Assembly: GCF_000264995.1 (NCBI RefSeq)
Contig: NW_006767439.1
Location: 1,719,311 to 1,766,211 of the forward strand
DNA from: Punctularia strigosozonata HHB-11173 SS5
Taxonomy: Eukaryota; Basidiomycota; Agaricomycetes; Corticiales; Punctulariaceae
DNA length: 46,901 nt
Reading direction: 5' to 3'
The notes under the pieces are model-generated. The model worked only from the letters and a program-made list of their open reading frames with translations. It was not told the origin of the DNA and made no database searches. Below are positions 11,662 to 22,605 of the stretch, in pieces. The position numbers and the translations under genes were made by a program. How positions within the stretch are numbered: position 1 is the first letter of the stretch; the number at the start of each line of letters is the position of its first letter.

Positions 11662-14335
11662 GCGGATGGTGGACACGATCTGATTCATGCAAAGGACGAG
11701 CCTGAGCGGCATACACGACTCGACGAGGAGACATGGCTGGATGAGAGGGAATATTCTAGAGAAAGACAATGAGCGAGATTGATCCAAGATAAAAGCAAGT
11801 TCGACTCACTCGAGATAAGGAACCTCCTGCTCTTGAGAATATAGAACACCCTGCACGAAGATGGCCACGCGACAGAGAAAGAGAAGCGGAGCAATGACAT
11901 GCGAGATTGATGTTGCAAACTTGAGGTGGCCCTGCGCATCGTAGGAGCTGAGGACAAGATAGTTGTACAACGGGGTGTAGAACTTGCTGGGGTCGCACCC
12001 GACCTTCTTGTGTGAGACGAGGGACCAGAGGAGGCCGTGGAGTGACTTCATGATATGACGATCCTCGCCGAAACAGTTCATGAAAGCCTTCTCCTCGTGG
12101 TTGGTTTCGAGCTGTTCGAGATCGACAGGCTGGGCATCCGTGTCGTGTGCGTTCTCGAGGTGCGTCATCAAGTCCCGGGCGAAGGCCCCCTGGACCTCCG
12201 TGAGCGGCAAGGAGAAGTCGTCGGGGAAATCGCCGCGAGCAGCACGGAGGACAAACTGAAGAATCGGCATGAACTCGTGGACATATTCGGGCCAAGTCAT
12301 TATGCGACGGACACAACCCTTGAAATCGGGTCGTCTACGGGAGAGAGAGAACAAGATTTAGACACAGCACAATGTACGGGGAGAATGAACGCGACTCACA
12401 GTCCGATGTTGGCAAGCTTCAACTGTATGATATACGACTCGTCCTCCAAGGCATACAGGGCGGCGTCGACATATCGCTCGAGATAGAGGGCCAGAATGTT
12501 GATAGCCGGAGGATCACGAGATTCGTCCAGGATGGCTTGAATCTTCTCACCCGACATGCCGCGCACGTATCGACACCAACCTTCACGCCGTTTGAAGACA
12601 GAGAGCTGACGTAGATTATCCGGCAACTGGATGGGAATTTGCTCAAAGGCCGGTTCAATGAGCAGAGGCTTGACGAGACTCCAAGCTTGCTTAGCCTTGG
12701 CACTGTTCGTGACGGGATTGACCGGTTCGTATTCAACGGGAAAGAACCGGCGTTCTTTCTTGTTGTTGAAAAAGGTCTGAGCTTTTGCTCGGTAGGTTCG
12801 CGGTGCATTAGGGGCAGAACGGACGGGCGTGGCTTTACATTTATGCAACCGGGTGTACGAAGCCTCCGTCTCAAAACCATGGTGATAGCGCGCGCAGAAG
12901 ATGATGGACAGGAAGAGGGCGAGACCGTAATGAATCTTGCGGTTGCGAGGCCTGACCTTCTTCATGATGGCGGGGCCTCAAAGGTTAAGGGAGACGCATA
13001 TTGATGCGACCGAATCGATTTGCTCGTCGGTCAAGAGATGGCGGTGTTCGGATTTAAAGTGACCGCGTATACACTCGGGGTCGAGCGCGTATTGACATTT
13101 GGTGCATATAATTATTCTATACTGGGTGTCGACGACGCAACGAGCCTTGCTCATAACACGCTGGGATTCCTGGTCCTGCGGCTGCCAATGATGGTCGCCC
13201 CGGTGCACGGTGGCCTTCAAACGCTTGATCTCGAACACTTGTTCGAGGGGAGGGAGGAGGGGAGAGATGTCCGATGACCGGACTACACGCTCGGGCTCAG
13301 CGTCTGAGCCCTCCCAGATATCTTCCCCAACGTCAACGTCTTCGTCGGGGGGAACCTCCCCATCAACCTCTACATCAGGAGACGGAGGGGTCAGGACGTA
13401 GCTGCTGTCGTGATGAGACTGAGAGTCAGTCGCACCCTTGGTGTCATGAACGTAGCTGTCCTTGACATTGTTGTTCCCAACGCTCGCTTCACCCGCATGA
13501 GCATCAGAGGAATCCCCGTCGCCGCCGTCGCCGCCGTCATAGTACAGGTCGCCATCAGGGTCGTTGTTGTTGTTGTCGCGAGCGAGGGAAGAGATGGACG
13601 CCGGAGCAGGTGTGGAGGCCCCCTCGTCGTCGGAGGAGCGCATGATGTGTTGGGTCTTTGGTTGGGAACACAGACGGTGGCGGGTGTCCCCCGACTGGCT
13701 CTCTTCGGCAACATTGGACGATGTCGCGGTTGACGAGCCTCGTTTCCACTTGGTGGGGCCATCGTTGTCGACAACATGCCCTGCCAGTGAGGATGATGAT
13801 GGTAACGACGCGGGTCGGCTAGAGGAGGGGCCTGACCCTAGAGAGAACCGGCGAGCCAACCCTCCCATCAGTCTTGTGACCGCTGTGCCCAAACAGCTGA
13901 CAGGCGACGGCTCATGGGTAGGGGGCAAACCCTGCGGAATATGGTGTGGAGGTGAAGGTGATGGCGGAATGTGTATGGGGGGGAGGACGGCGGGCGCCTG
14001 TCAACGAGGTCTCCCGAGGGAGGATGAGGCCATCAGGCCGGGGCACAAGCCGCTCCGAACGTGATCCTGTCAACAAATCAGCAATGCGAAACACAACATG
14101 AAAGCGATATACATACCCTGAGGGGTCGGAAGCTTTGTGATTCGTACGGGCAGTAAGGGCAGCGAACCATATACGTGTCCGGGTCGCGAATGAGGTTGAC
14201 CACCTGGCCGTCGACTGTGGTCCGGCCATGCATCTGATGCCAAGCCTCGTGGTGTGCGGCCGCGTTCGTGTAGGCGTAGTCCTCGGTGCATGGACACGTC
14301 TTGTCCATGCATCGGTACACTGCGGCGGCGGCCAT
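11662..14335 (-). pseudogene. Truncated paralogue of the zinc-finger/recombinase/helicase gene
   Basis: Pieces align in order with the gene at 3036-10064: exon 14117-14335 (MAAAAVYRCMDKTCPC start), exon 12400-13997, exon 11810-12334, and the start of the next exon at 11662-11755. Splice positions and phases match the intact copy (for example VPYLE then IFPLIQPCL). Three defects are visible. A TGA at 12978-12980 interrupts the zinc-finger region in frame. The second finger has lost a Cys (FCSSC in the intact copy is FCARY here). Homology also stops at 11661, before the recombinase and helicase, where hairpin copy B begins. The junction 13998-14116 needs a 119-base intron; a 50-base alternative with acceptor at 14067 runs into a stop. 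The reading frame is otherwise long and well conserved, so decay is fairly recent. No complete product is expected. Confidence 0.8.
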
Positions 14336-15310
14336 GATGAGGGAGACCGTATGAGAGCGGCAGTGAGGCGGAATCGGGGCAACGAGGAGGCAAGGAGAAC
14401 TGCTGCGATGAGGACGAGGACAAGACAAGACCGGCAACCGCGGGGATCCAGCGACGGCCGAAGTCTTCGGGCTCGGGGCCCACAAACAACGAGACAGCTG
14501 CCTGAAGATAAGCCGAAACAAGCGGAGGAACAAATCCCTCCGATGGGGCGATCCAGCGGCGACCGAGGTCCTGGGGCTTGAGGCCGATAAACGGCAGAAA
14601 CAAGGGATCTGGAATTTGACCGAGACAAGCGGAGGAACAAATTCCTCTGCCCACAGCCATTGAGACGAGCTCATCAGGTGGATAAGCGGCTAAACACGGG
14701 AAAAGGGCCGTACTTACGCGGCTGCAGCAACAACTAACGGTCATCTGCAATGCCAAATGCGCGTTAGCCGCGCATACAAGCATGCGAGAGGGGGGACTTA
14801 CCTGCTGCCGAAGGAGCACGTTGGTGGGGTGAGTGGTGGTGGAGAAAAAGCCGTGTCGCGAGGACGGTGGCTCATATGCATCCTGGAAAACAGGGGGGGG
14901 GGAAAGTTAGCAGTGTCGGAAGCAGATACTCAAAAGCGATAAATGACCTCCTGACGTCGAGGCGACTATGCACCCCGATGCCGGAGGTTGGATGACCCGG
15001 GATCGTCGCGAAACGGAACCAAAAAAGAAGGTGTTTACTCACCTTGCGCCCCCTTCACAACAAATTCGCCAGCCCTATCTTGCGGGCAGCGATCGCCTGC
15101 GTTGGCAGCAGCGTGGAAGGCCACCGCCGCCGCCGGTGGCGGCGGGCGGGAGAGAGGGGTCGGCGTCAGCGCAGAGAAGAACGAGAGAGGAGGAGGGCGG
15201 GAGGCGGGAGGCGGGAGTCGAGTGACCAGCAGGCGAGCGGGGCAAAGGGCAAAGTCCAACCCCATCAGCGCCCAGGAAGCTGATGGACAGCTCGATTTCC
15301 ACGCCCCCGT
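14336..15310 (-). other. 5' leader of the truncated copy, with internal duplication
   Basis: This is the counterpart of 10065-10962. It contains an imperfect direct duplication of about 106 bases starting GATCCAGCG at 14444 and again at 14550, both ending ACAAGCGGAGGAACAAAT. Several minus-strand GTAAGT or GTGAGT donor-like sites (near 14710, 14800 and 15040) suggest spliced untranslated exons. No protein is recognised here. Confidence 0.5.
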
Positions 15311-15451
15311 GACTTGATCCCACGCTCACCGTCGATCCCGACCAATCCGGATATTGCTGTGGCGATACCGGCCCGTGCGGCCGGGCAAAGGCCAGACGCC
15401 ACATGGCTTAATGTGGCAGTGCCGTGCCGCGCGTGGCGCCGAATAGACCGG

Positions 15452-15760
15452 GTCCCACGTTCACCGTGGCAGTGTCACAACGTGCGTCGCTCACTGTGGC
15501 AGTGCCTTGCCGCGCGTGGCGCCGAACAGACCAGGTCCCACATTCACCGTGGCAGTGTCACAACACGCGTCGCTCACCATGGCAGTGCCTTGCCGCACGT
15601 GGCGCCGAACAGACCGGGTCCCACGATCACCGTGGCGGTGCTACAACACGCGTTTGCCACGCAGGCCGTGTCCCACGTTCACCGTGGCAGTGTCACGACG
15701 CACGTTCTGACCCCCTGCCGAGCTCGCCAAAGTCCCACGATCACCGTGGCAGCAAGCAAT
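15452..15760. repeat. Minisatellite, 83-bp unit
   Basis: GTCCCAC begins at 15452, 15535 and 15618, exactly 83 bases apart, followed each time by a TCACCGTGGC core. Shorter degenerate units follow to about 15760. Within a unit the core GGCAGTG recurs. It sits at the upstream edge of the truncated copy. Just beyond it, CCACCAA (15778-15784) and TTGGTGG (15789-15795) form a small hairpin. Confidence 0.8.
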
Positions 15761-16181
15761 CCTCCCGGCAACATCCCCACCAAAATATTGGTGGGGTAAT
15801 GCCCACAGCACCTTAAATCGCGAAAATATTCAGGGAGGTACCCATCACAATTACGAAGAGGCGTTGTCAGACAGTGAGTAGCGATTCAGTTGGGAACCGT
15901 CGAGAAAAACGGACGGTGAATTATGAGCATCATTTCTTTAGATTTAAAAAACCAATTGTTCGATGAATACTGCAATTTATGAACCTTCTAAAATACAGAG
16001 AAAATGACCGGAGGGAGGGGCTTGGAGAACACGATTTTTTGACCTACTAATCGTGGGAATATAACGGCTGAATAATCTTGCAGACCCTTCTCACCATTTT
16101 AGGAGGATACGATGAATTACGGAACATCCACCAATATAACACGGGGTGTGGAAAGTACCACTGGACTCAGCACGTCTGTGG

Positions 16182-16258
16182 CTATACACTGACCCCCCAA
16201 ACAGCCAAAACTGAGACGGGCGGAGGTCAGGCTGACCTCCTAGCTGGGATGGGGCTAG
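16182..16258 (+). repeat. 77-bp hairpin terminus, copy C
   Basis: This is the best-preserved plus-strand copy: CTAT, 19 bases, CCAAAACTGAGACGGGC, perfect stem GGAGGTCA (222-229) with TGACCTCC (233-240), 12 bases, GGCTAG. The stem sequence differs from copies A, B and D but pairing is kept. The element would extend leftwards into 15,800-16,181, where I see no gene. Confidence 0.75.
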
Positions 16259-16560
16259 GCGTCCAAGAGCAGTGGCATGATGCAAAATCTCCGTATTCTT
16301 CGATTGCAGGCAAGACACCATATCAGATTTTGTGCGATTAGCCGTCCTGTTCCTGCGTTTCTCCTTCTTGAGATCGGTTTTGAGTGCAGATATACGAGAG
16401 CTCTGAAGACTGGAGGCTGCCCTGGCATCCGAGAGAGAGGATTCGAGGTAGACAAGAGCTCCATCAACCGAAGACGGTGTAGCAGATATATTCTCCTTTC
16501 TAGCACGGGCCAGAGCGAGATTGTGGCAGTTTGCAGCCTTCTTGGCTGAGTAGGTGCCCA
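16259..16560 (-). pseudogene. Coiled-coil gene fragment truncated by hairpin copy C
   Basis: On the minus strand from about 16560 the frame reads AKKAANCHNLALARARKENI and then a Lys/Arg-rich heptad-like stretch (ALKTDLKKEKRRNRTANRTK). It then runs straight into the hairpin repeat at 16258. I recall similar coiled-coil proteins as repetitive genes in Agaricomycetes but cannot name the family. There is no ATG at the start of the open frame and no downstream exons, so this looks like a remnant. Confidence 0.5.
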
Positions 16561-17449
16561 TACTAGTACCTCTCACCCAGGTTGAAGCAAAGCAAGAGGA
16601 GCCCCAGTTGTAAGTCGGTTGTGACGGCCATGCAGGGAGCATAAAGAGGCGTGGGAATCTGATTTTTGACAGGCTTTTGGTGGTGAACAATGCTTTCCTT
16701 ACTGTGAGCCTGATTGCATGATATATTCAGCTTAATTTGTGCTAAACCAACGCAAGCATGTCACAATGTCATAGATACATTGCTTTACAGAACCTAGGTG
16801 TACTCCAGATTGCATGCGCGATAGCTTGCAGATTCGCGGACAACTCCTTCACAGCCACATGACTGCCTGAAAAAGGCATGATAGGGTTAGGGCCATTGTG
16901 GGTGGTACACTGAGAGCCTACACCGGAAAAAGTTGATGTGGGTCAGGTAATACACCCTCGGGTACCCTTGCAAGAATCTTACATGCTTCTGAGAGTACTG
17001 TGTGGTGTTGGAAATTTGTTTGACTTGCCTGTGAGAACCACAAAGACATCATGGATGCGGCCACAACACTGAGTAATGATCGTACAACAAATTCAGCCAC
17101 CACAATGTGTGTGAATCTCAAAGTACATCAACTTTGCTCTCTAACCATTCTTTGAAGTGACGCAGTTCGTGCAGTGTTCTGTAGGACCCGGTGAACGGAA
17201 TTCCTTGGTGGGGGTGGCGTGAGAGTCTTGCCTTGACTTTCATCCTGGGTTACGCGTCAATCGCGGGCGTTGCCCGTACCCAATAGTAGTCGGAACCCGG
17301 CGCTTGGCGCCCCTTTCTATTTCACGTGCAACAATTCCTCCCCCACCCCTCTCCGCATTCCGACCTGATTGGGTCCTGACGGGACATTTCTTGAGGTCAT
17401 ATCGGTTGCAAGGCTCTCTATCACTCGCTGCTGGCGACCGCACTTCACT
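16561..17449. other. Gene-poor interval before the PDK gene
   Basis: I see no supportable gene in these roughly 890 bases. The right-hand end, next to the start codon at 17450, presumably holds the promoter and 5' leader of the kinase gene, including a CT/CCCC-rich stretch near 17310-17350. Confidence 0.4.
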
Positions 17450-19519
17450 ATGTCTGCAGGCTTCAGGATAACTCCCGCGTTATGGGACCGGTGAGTGCAA
17501 CGTTTTCATGTTTCGTTCCCTTGCGGATACGATCTGTGTTTTCGTCCATAGTGTCTAACTCAATCCTCACTAGCATCCACCATTTCGCATCTTTCCCACA
17601 AACTGGAGGCGAGTCTCGTCTGCTTACGGTTTATTCGTACAGTGAGCTCATGTCGATGTTCAGTCTCACTGCAGCAGATGGTATTGTTTGGACAGAATCC
17701 ATCACAGGGAACGCTGTTGGCCGCCAGTCAGTTCCTCGGTGGTGAGTGGCGCATCACATCCTGTTAGCTCGTCTCTGATATGCCCTGAACGCCGATGCAG
17801 AAGAACTCCCAATCCGACTCGCACATCGTGTTAAGGAACTCGATACTCTTCCTCACAACTTGTCCAAGATGCCTAGCATCGAGAAAGTGAAGAACTGGTA
17901 TGCGCATAGCTTTGAGGTACGGTCGGCGCCTCTGCCATGCTCGCTCAGGATCGCCCAATGACGTTATGCGCCCAGGAACTCATCAGGTTTCCCCCTCCAC
18001 GGCTTCCCTCGGATCTGCGGAAGGAGCTGGCTAAGGCGGAAAAGGCTGCGCGAGAAGAGGGCGATGCCATGCCAGAAAGTATACCTAATCCCAGCCTAAT
18101 TGGTGCGCTACACGCGTCCAGCATCTAACACAACGCTGAGGATCTATCTAGGACTCGGAGATGGATATACGGGAATCGGGGCTGGACCGATAGGCGACTC
18201 GTTTGTTGGTTACTCAGTGAGTGATCACTTTGTTGGTGACGAACTATACGTCGACGTATGCGATCTCGTACCATCGTAGTCTCCGGCCGCTCAGGGAACC
18301 GGCATTGGTAACAAGTTCAAGTTACGTGTACCCATGGAGCGAAGGTACGCCATGAGTTGTTTGCTTACTCTATCGTGTCACACTCAACAAAGGAAGGTAC
18401 TATGCGAACCCAAGGCTCATCGACTGGCCGCCGGAGGTGCACGACTACAATGCCCGGTTCACGAAAATGTTGGAGAGGATAAAGAGCCGGCATGATCCGA
18501 CGGTCACTACGGTGGCCCAGGTATGTAAACCCGATTCAACACGTCTTCCTCCCCACTGACGAGCGATACTAGGGTGTGCTGGAGTGGAAACGATCTACCA
18601 ACGCAAGGCACATTGGTCTTGATATCCAAGCGTGGCTCGATCGGTTCTACATGTCTCGTATAGGGATCCGTTTTCTGATCGGCCAGCGTACGTTCCCGCC
18701 GTTCTTCTCCGAACAGCCAATCTCATGTTCTTCAGATATCGCTCTCAACAAACATGAGAAACACCCCGGGTGGGTCGGGATCATCTGCACGGAATCCAAC
18801 GTGCACGATATCATCCAGGAGTCTATCGAGAACGCAAGATTCGTATGCGAAGAGGTACGTTGCGTGCAATACGATTCATCGTATATCACAGTATCTCAAA
18901 CTAGAACAGCATTACGCTATGTTCCGAGGCCCTCCCGTGGAGTTGATTTGCCCACCGGACCTGCAGTTTGCCTACGTTCCTGGCCATCTCTCGCATATCG
19001 TGTTCGAACTCCTCAAAAACTCGTTACGAGCGGTCGTAGAGCGGTATGGCCCAGACTACCAGGACAATGGAGGTTCGCAGGCAGTATGTTTTCTAACCGC
19101 ATCCATGCTTATCAAAATTCCAGGCTCCCAGAAACGCGAATACCCAAAGATCCGCGTTATCGTCGTGGAAGGCAAGGAAGACATCACGATCAAGATCTCG
19201 GACGAAGGGGGCGGTATTCCGCGATCGGCGATCCCGTTGATATGGACGTACATGTACACGACCATGGAGGGCCAAGCTATCGACCAGGACTTTCAAGCGA
19301 GCGACTTCAAGGCCCCGATGGCCGGTTTTGGCTATGGCCTACCGCTCTCGAGACTGGTACGTGGAACCGGTCGACCAGGAAGTCGCGCTGCTGACGACAC
19401 GTTATCAGTATGCGCGGTACTTCGGAGGCGACCTTCGCTTGATATCCATGGAGGGATACGGCACGGACGTCTATATACATCTGAACCGTTTGTCCAGCAG
19501 CCGCGAGCCCCTGCCTTGA
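17450..19519 (+). CDS. Mitochondrial pyruvate dehydrogenase kinase (PDK/BCKDK family), 463 aa
   Basis: Thirteen exons close at 464 codons: 17450-17490, 17574-17608, 17664-17741, 17801-17916, 17976-18102, 18152-18216, 18280-18344, 18397-18520, 18573-18687, 18736-18854, 18910-19072, 19124-19356 and 19409-19519. The family phosphorylates the E1 subunit of mitochondrial 2-oxoacid dehydrogenases to inactivate it, using a GHKL-type ATP site. Visible hallmarks are FGQNPSQGTLLAASQFL near the N terminus, the conserved His in LPIRLAHRVKEL (H60), the N-box ELLKNSLRA (E328, N332), the SDEGGGIP motif (about 375) and the GFGYGLPLSR motif (about 417). Intron 2 (17609-17663) uses a GC donor. The 51-base intron 19073-19123 has no stop in frame. 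PDK is favoured over BCKDK from overall similarity, but the substrate is not proven. Confidence 0.9.
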
Positions 19520-19946
19520 GATTCCACTGCTGGGTGAGCCATACGAGAAATCCAACAGTCATCCGGGCGGTGGCGTTAGCGGTGCAAACGCTCCGTTTTA
19601 TCTTCGGGTAACATGTACAACATTGCACCATACCATCCCATCAATGGACTCTCCGATACATTATCTCGTTCATATCATCCTATAGACTAAGGAGATAGTA
19701 CGACATCTCGAGATGCGGTCCGGCAAGAAGAAGACGCAGGAGGGTATGAGAGAATAAACCTAGTACATAGCCTACTTTATGCAACCATGCTCATACTGTA
19801 CATGTAAACGTGACGACGGCGTGTACGACCACGGGAGAGAGAAAAGAAAAACCAATGTTGAGAAGCGAACGAACGAGACGACGGCAACCAGCCAGTCAGT
19901 GTATATACTTGCATGGCAGCCACGGAGGAGCAGCCTAGCCTGTTTA
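19520..19946. other. Convergent intergenic gap
   Basis: This 427-base stretch lies between the stops of the kinase gene (+) and wc-1 (-). It should hold both 3' untranslated regions. No gene or repeat is seen. Confidence 0.4.
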
Positions 19947-22605
19947 TCAACCACCGCCTCCGCCGTCCACCGCGTCCCAAGACCGCTTCGCGCCCACTTT
20001 GCCGACCGGCCCGACGACATCATTGCTCAACCTCCATCCGCCCAGCGAACTCGGAGCGCTCGTCGACACGCTCCTCGCGTTCCGGGCAGCCGGGTTCTCT
20101 CCCAACGTCAAGCCAGCCGCCGAACTCCTCCGCGACGCACCACCGCCGCCTCTCGCCGCCCGCTCGGCCGCGGCGAGCGACGCCTCGAGCGCCTCGACCT
20201 CCTCCTGCAGGCGCAGGTTGCGGAAGCGCAGCTGCTGCAGCTCAAAGTGCCAGCTCGAGTCGCGCGACGTGTCGAGCTCCTCGAACAGGTTGGCCGACGG
20301 CGGGTGGACGCTGGACGAAGGCGGCGCCATGGACGACGCCGGCGCGAACGCCGCGACGCGCACCTGGACCACGACGGGCGCCGCGGCGCTCGGCTGAGGC
20401 ACGTCCCGCCGCGCGCGCGCGAACGACGAATCCCACTCGTCCGAGTGGAAGAGCGCCACGTCCACCTCTCTGCCGCGCATCCTGCACCGCATCCTCCTGA
20501 TCGCCTCGCCCGCCCGGCTCTCCGTCTCCTTGACCGCGTTCCTGATCACGCGCGCGGACTCGCCGTCGTCGTCGTCGTCGACGAGCTCGACGAGGGACCG
20601 CCCGATCACCTCGCCGACGCCGTAGCCCGTCATGTGCTTCACGCCCGCGCTCGCGACGAGCATCGTCCCGCCCGGGCCGAGCATACCCCAAAACTCGCCG
20701 TCGGCAAGCTCCGCCTTGTCCGCCGAGGAAGACGCGGGCGGTCGGACGCCCGCCGCCTGCGTGACGCGCCGCCAGTCGACGGAGGGCATGTTGCGCCGGC
20801 GGCCGGACAGGATGATGGCTTTGCGGCCTTTTCCGGGTTCGACGTGCAGCCGGCCGCGACATTCGATCCAAACGTAGTGCCCGTCCTTGTGCCTCGCGCG
20901 GAAGAGCAGGTCGACCGGCTTGGGCGGGGCCGATGCTACCTGCTACGGAGACGCGAGACGAACGTCAGCGCACGGGAACCGCGTATCTCGTCCGTCCCGG
21001 CCCAACTCACGGGAACGGCGACAGACTTGCCCTCTCCATCGTCTTTGGCCGCGGCGGCAGTGGTCAAGGATGGGTTAGGCCCAGAAGACTCTTTAAGCTC
21101 GCGCATCAGGGGGACAATATCCGCCTGGAGGCAATAATCCGTTATAGATTTGCCTATAACGGGGTTAGACCGGATAGCATATGAAATACCATGCAATCTC
21201 AAAACAATACGTACCTGTCAGTTCGGCGGCGTCCCAGCCCAATACTCGGGAGACGGTGGGGGCGCAGTAGAGAAAGGCGCCCTTGAGGGAGAGGACGTGG
21301 ATAAAGTCGGGCGAGGAGTTCAGGACGACGGAGGGCAGAGCGTCTGAAAGAAAAAAAAATGAATATTTCGCGGGAAGCTGTCACCAATGCGCATATACGC
21401 ACCGATACCGATCGCATCGTTCTGTTCGACGGCCGTCTTGTCCTCTGAATGAGACAACGAACGCAAGAATGCCTCGCTGCTCAACAACTGCCGCAAGTCG
21501 TTCGCTACGGCGCTCCTAGACACGGTGTGAGCCTTGCTCCTGCCGCTGCCGACGTTCGGCCCTTGGGCGGTCGAAGCGTAATTGACGACGTAGCTGCCGT
21601 CCTTCAGTCGCTGCAAAATGGCGTTCGGCTGCTGGGTGAGATCGACCTGGAAACCGACGACAAAGGCGGCCTCTTCGCCGGGCGCCGGCGGGACGGGGAT
21701 AAGGGAGACGAGGTTGACGAACGCGTGGCCGCCCCTTTTGTAATTGATGAGCGACACCTGGCACTCTTTGCCGGCGGCGAGGGCCTTGTGCATCGTGCGC
21801 ACGCTCTCGGGGCTCGTCCACTTGCGCTCGTCGGCGCGCTGGACGTTGCCTCCCGGGGCCTGGAGAAAGCGGCAGTTCCTGCCGAGGACGTCGGCTTCGG
21901 GGTAGCCGGTGAGCTGGAGGAAGGTGGGCGAGGCATATATGATGGGCTGATCGAAGCGACGGGTGTCGACGACGGTGAAGGCGCAGGTGAGGTCGACGGG
22001 GCCGAGCGTGATGGACGGGTTGGGCCGGTGGACGACGCGGGCGAGGAGGGAAAGGAGGTCGAAGCCGGAGGAGGAGTAGATGGGGAGCCCGAACGTGGAC
22101 GGGTGGTTGAGGAGCGGGAAATGCGACTGCTGTGCCTGCGGCGGGGCGGACGCGGCGGGCCAATGGAGGCTGCTGGGGGGCGCGGGGGACGCGGCGTAGG
22201 CGGCAGACGAGTCGAGGTAGGAGTCGACGACATCCTGGCTCTCGCTCGATCCCGGGCTGCGATAGACCGTCTCCCCAAAGCTGGCAGCGGGCCGTCAGCG
22301 ACGCGATCTTTGCCGTCCAGGACGGGGCGCGCAAATACTCACTCCGAGGAAAAGTTGTTGGTGAACCAGGCCTGGCTCAGCGAGCTGGACGAGCCAAAGC
22401 CGGCGGCGAGGAGGCCTGCGGGGAGGACCTCTGCGCCTCCGCCATGAGCGAGGGTCGGGGGGCCGCCGAGGACAAAGTTGGGGAGCTGGAACTGGAGGCC
22501 AGCGGGCGCGGGGTGCTCGGCGAGTGGGCGGTGTTGGTGGGGCGCCTGGGAGGACGCGGGGTCGTCCTGGAAGTATCGGTCGAAGGGCATGGTGCTCGCG
22601 GTCAT
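19947..22605 (-). CDS. wc-1: White Collar-1 blue-light photoreceptor, 801 aa
   Basis: Five exons (22343-22605, 21403-22280, 21215-21343, 21011-21153, 19947-20939) close at 802 codons. WC-1 binds flavin and, with a WC-2 partner, activates light-induced transcription in the nucleus. The LOV domain (about residues 150-290) carries GRNCRFLQ with the photoactive Cys at 224, and NYKRGGHAFVNLVSLIPV. PAS-B follows (SSPDFIHVLSLKGAFLYC, then DIVPLMREL), then a third PAS (GGTMLVASAGVKHMTGYGV, about 550). The C terminus has an Asp run, a coiled-coil-like stretch (LQQLRFRNLRLQEEVEALEA) and no GATA zinc finger, as is usual for basidiomycete WC-1. The donor of intron 2 could be GTGCGT (used) or GTATCG six bases earlier. 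A run of 13 C on the coding strand lies just before the ATG. Long plus-strand ORFs here are antisense shadows of GC-rich codons. Confidence 0.93.

Noticed and set aside
19079-19123. Possible GC-AG intron starting GCAGTATG in the PDK gene
   Set aside because: It would be 45 bases and give a poorer protein join; the GT donor at 19073 gives the family-consistent GGSQKREYPKIRV.
19779-21137. 452-codon plus-strand ORF and similar long ORF at 21449-22447
   Set aside because: Antisense to wc-1 exons that carry clear LOV/PAS motifs. Arg/Ala-rich composition is typical of the reverse strand of GC-rich coding sequence.
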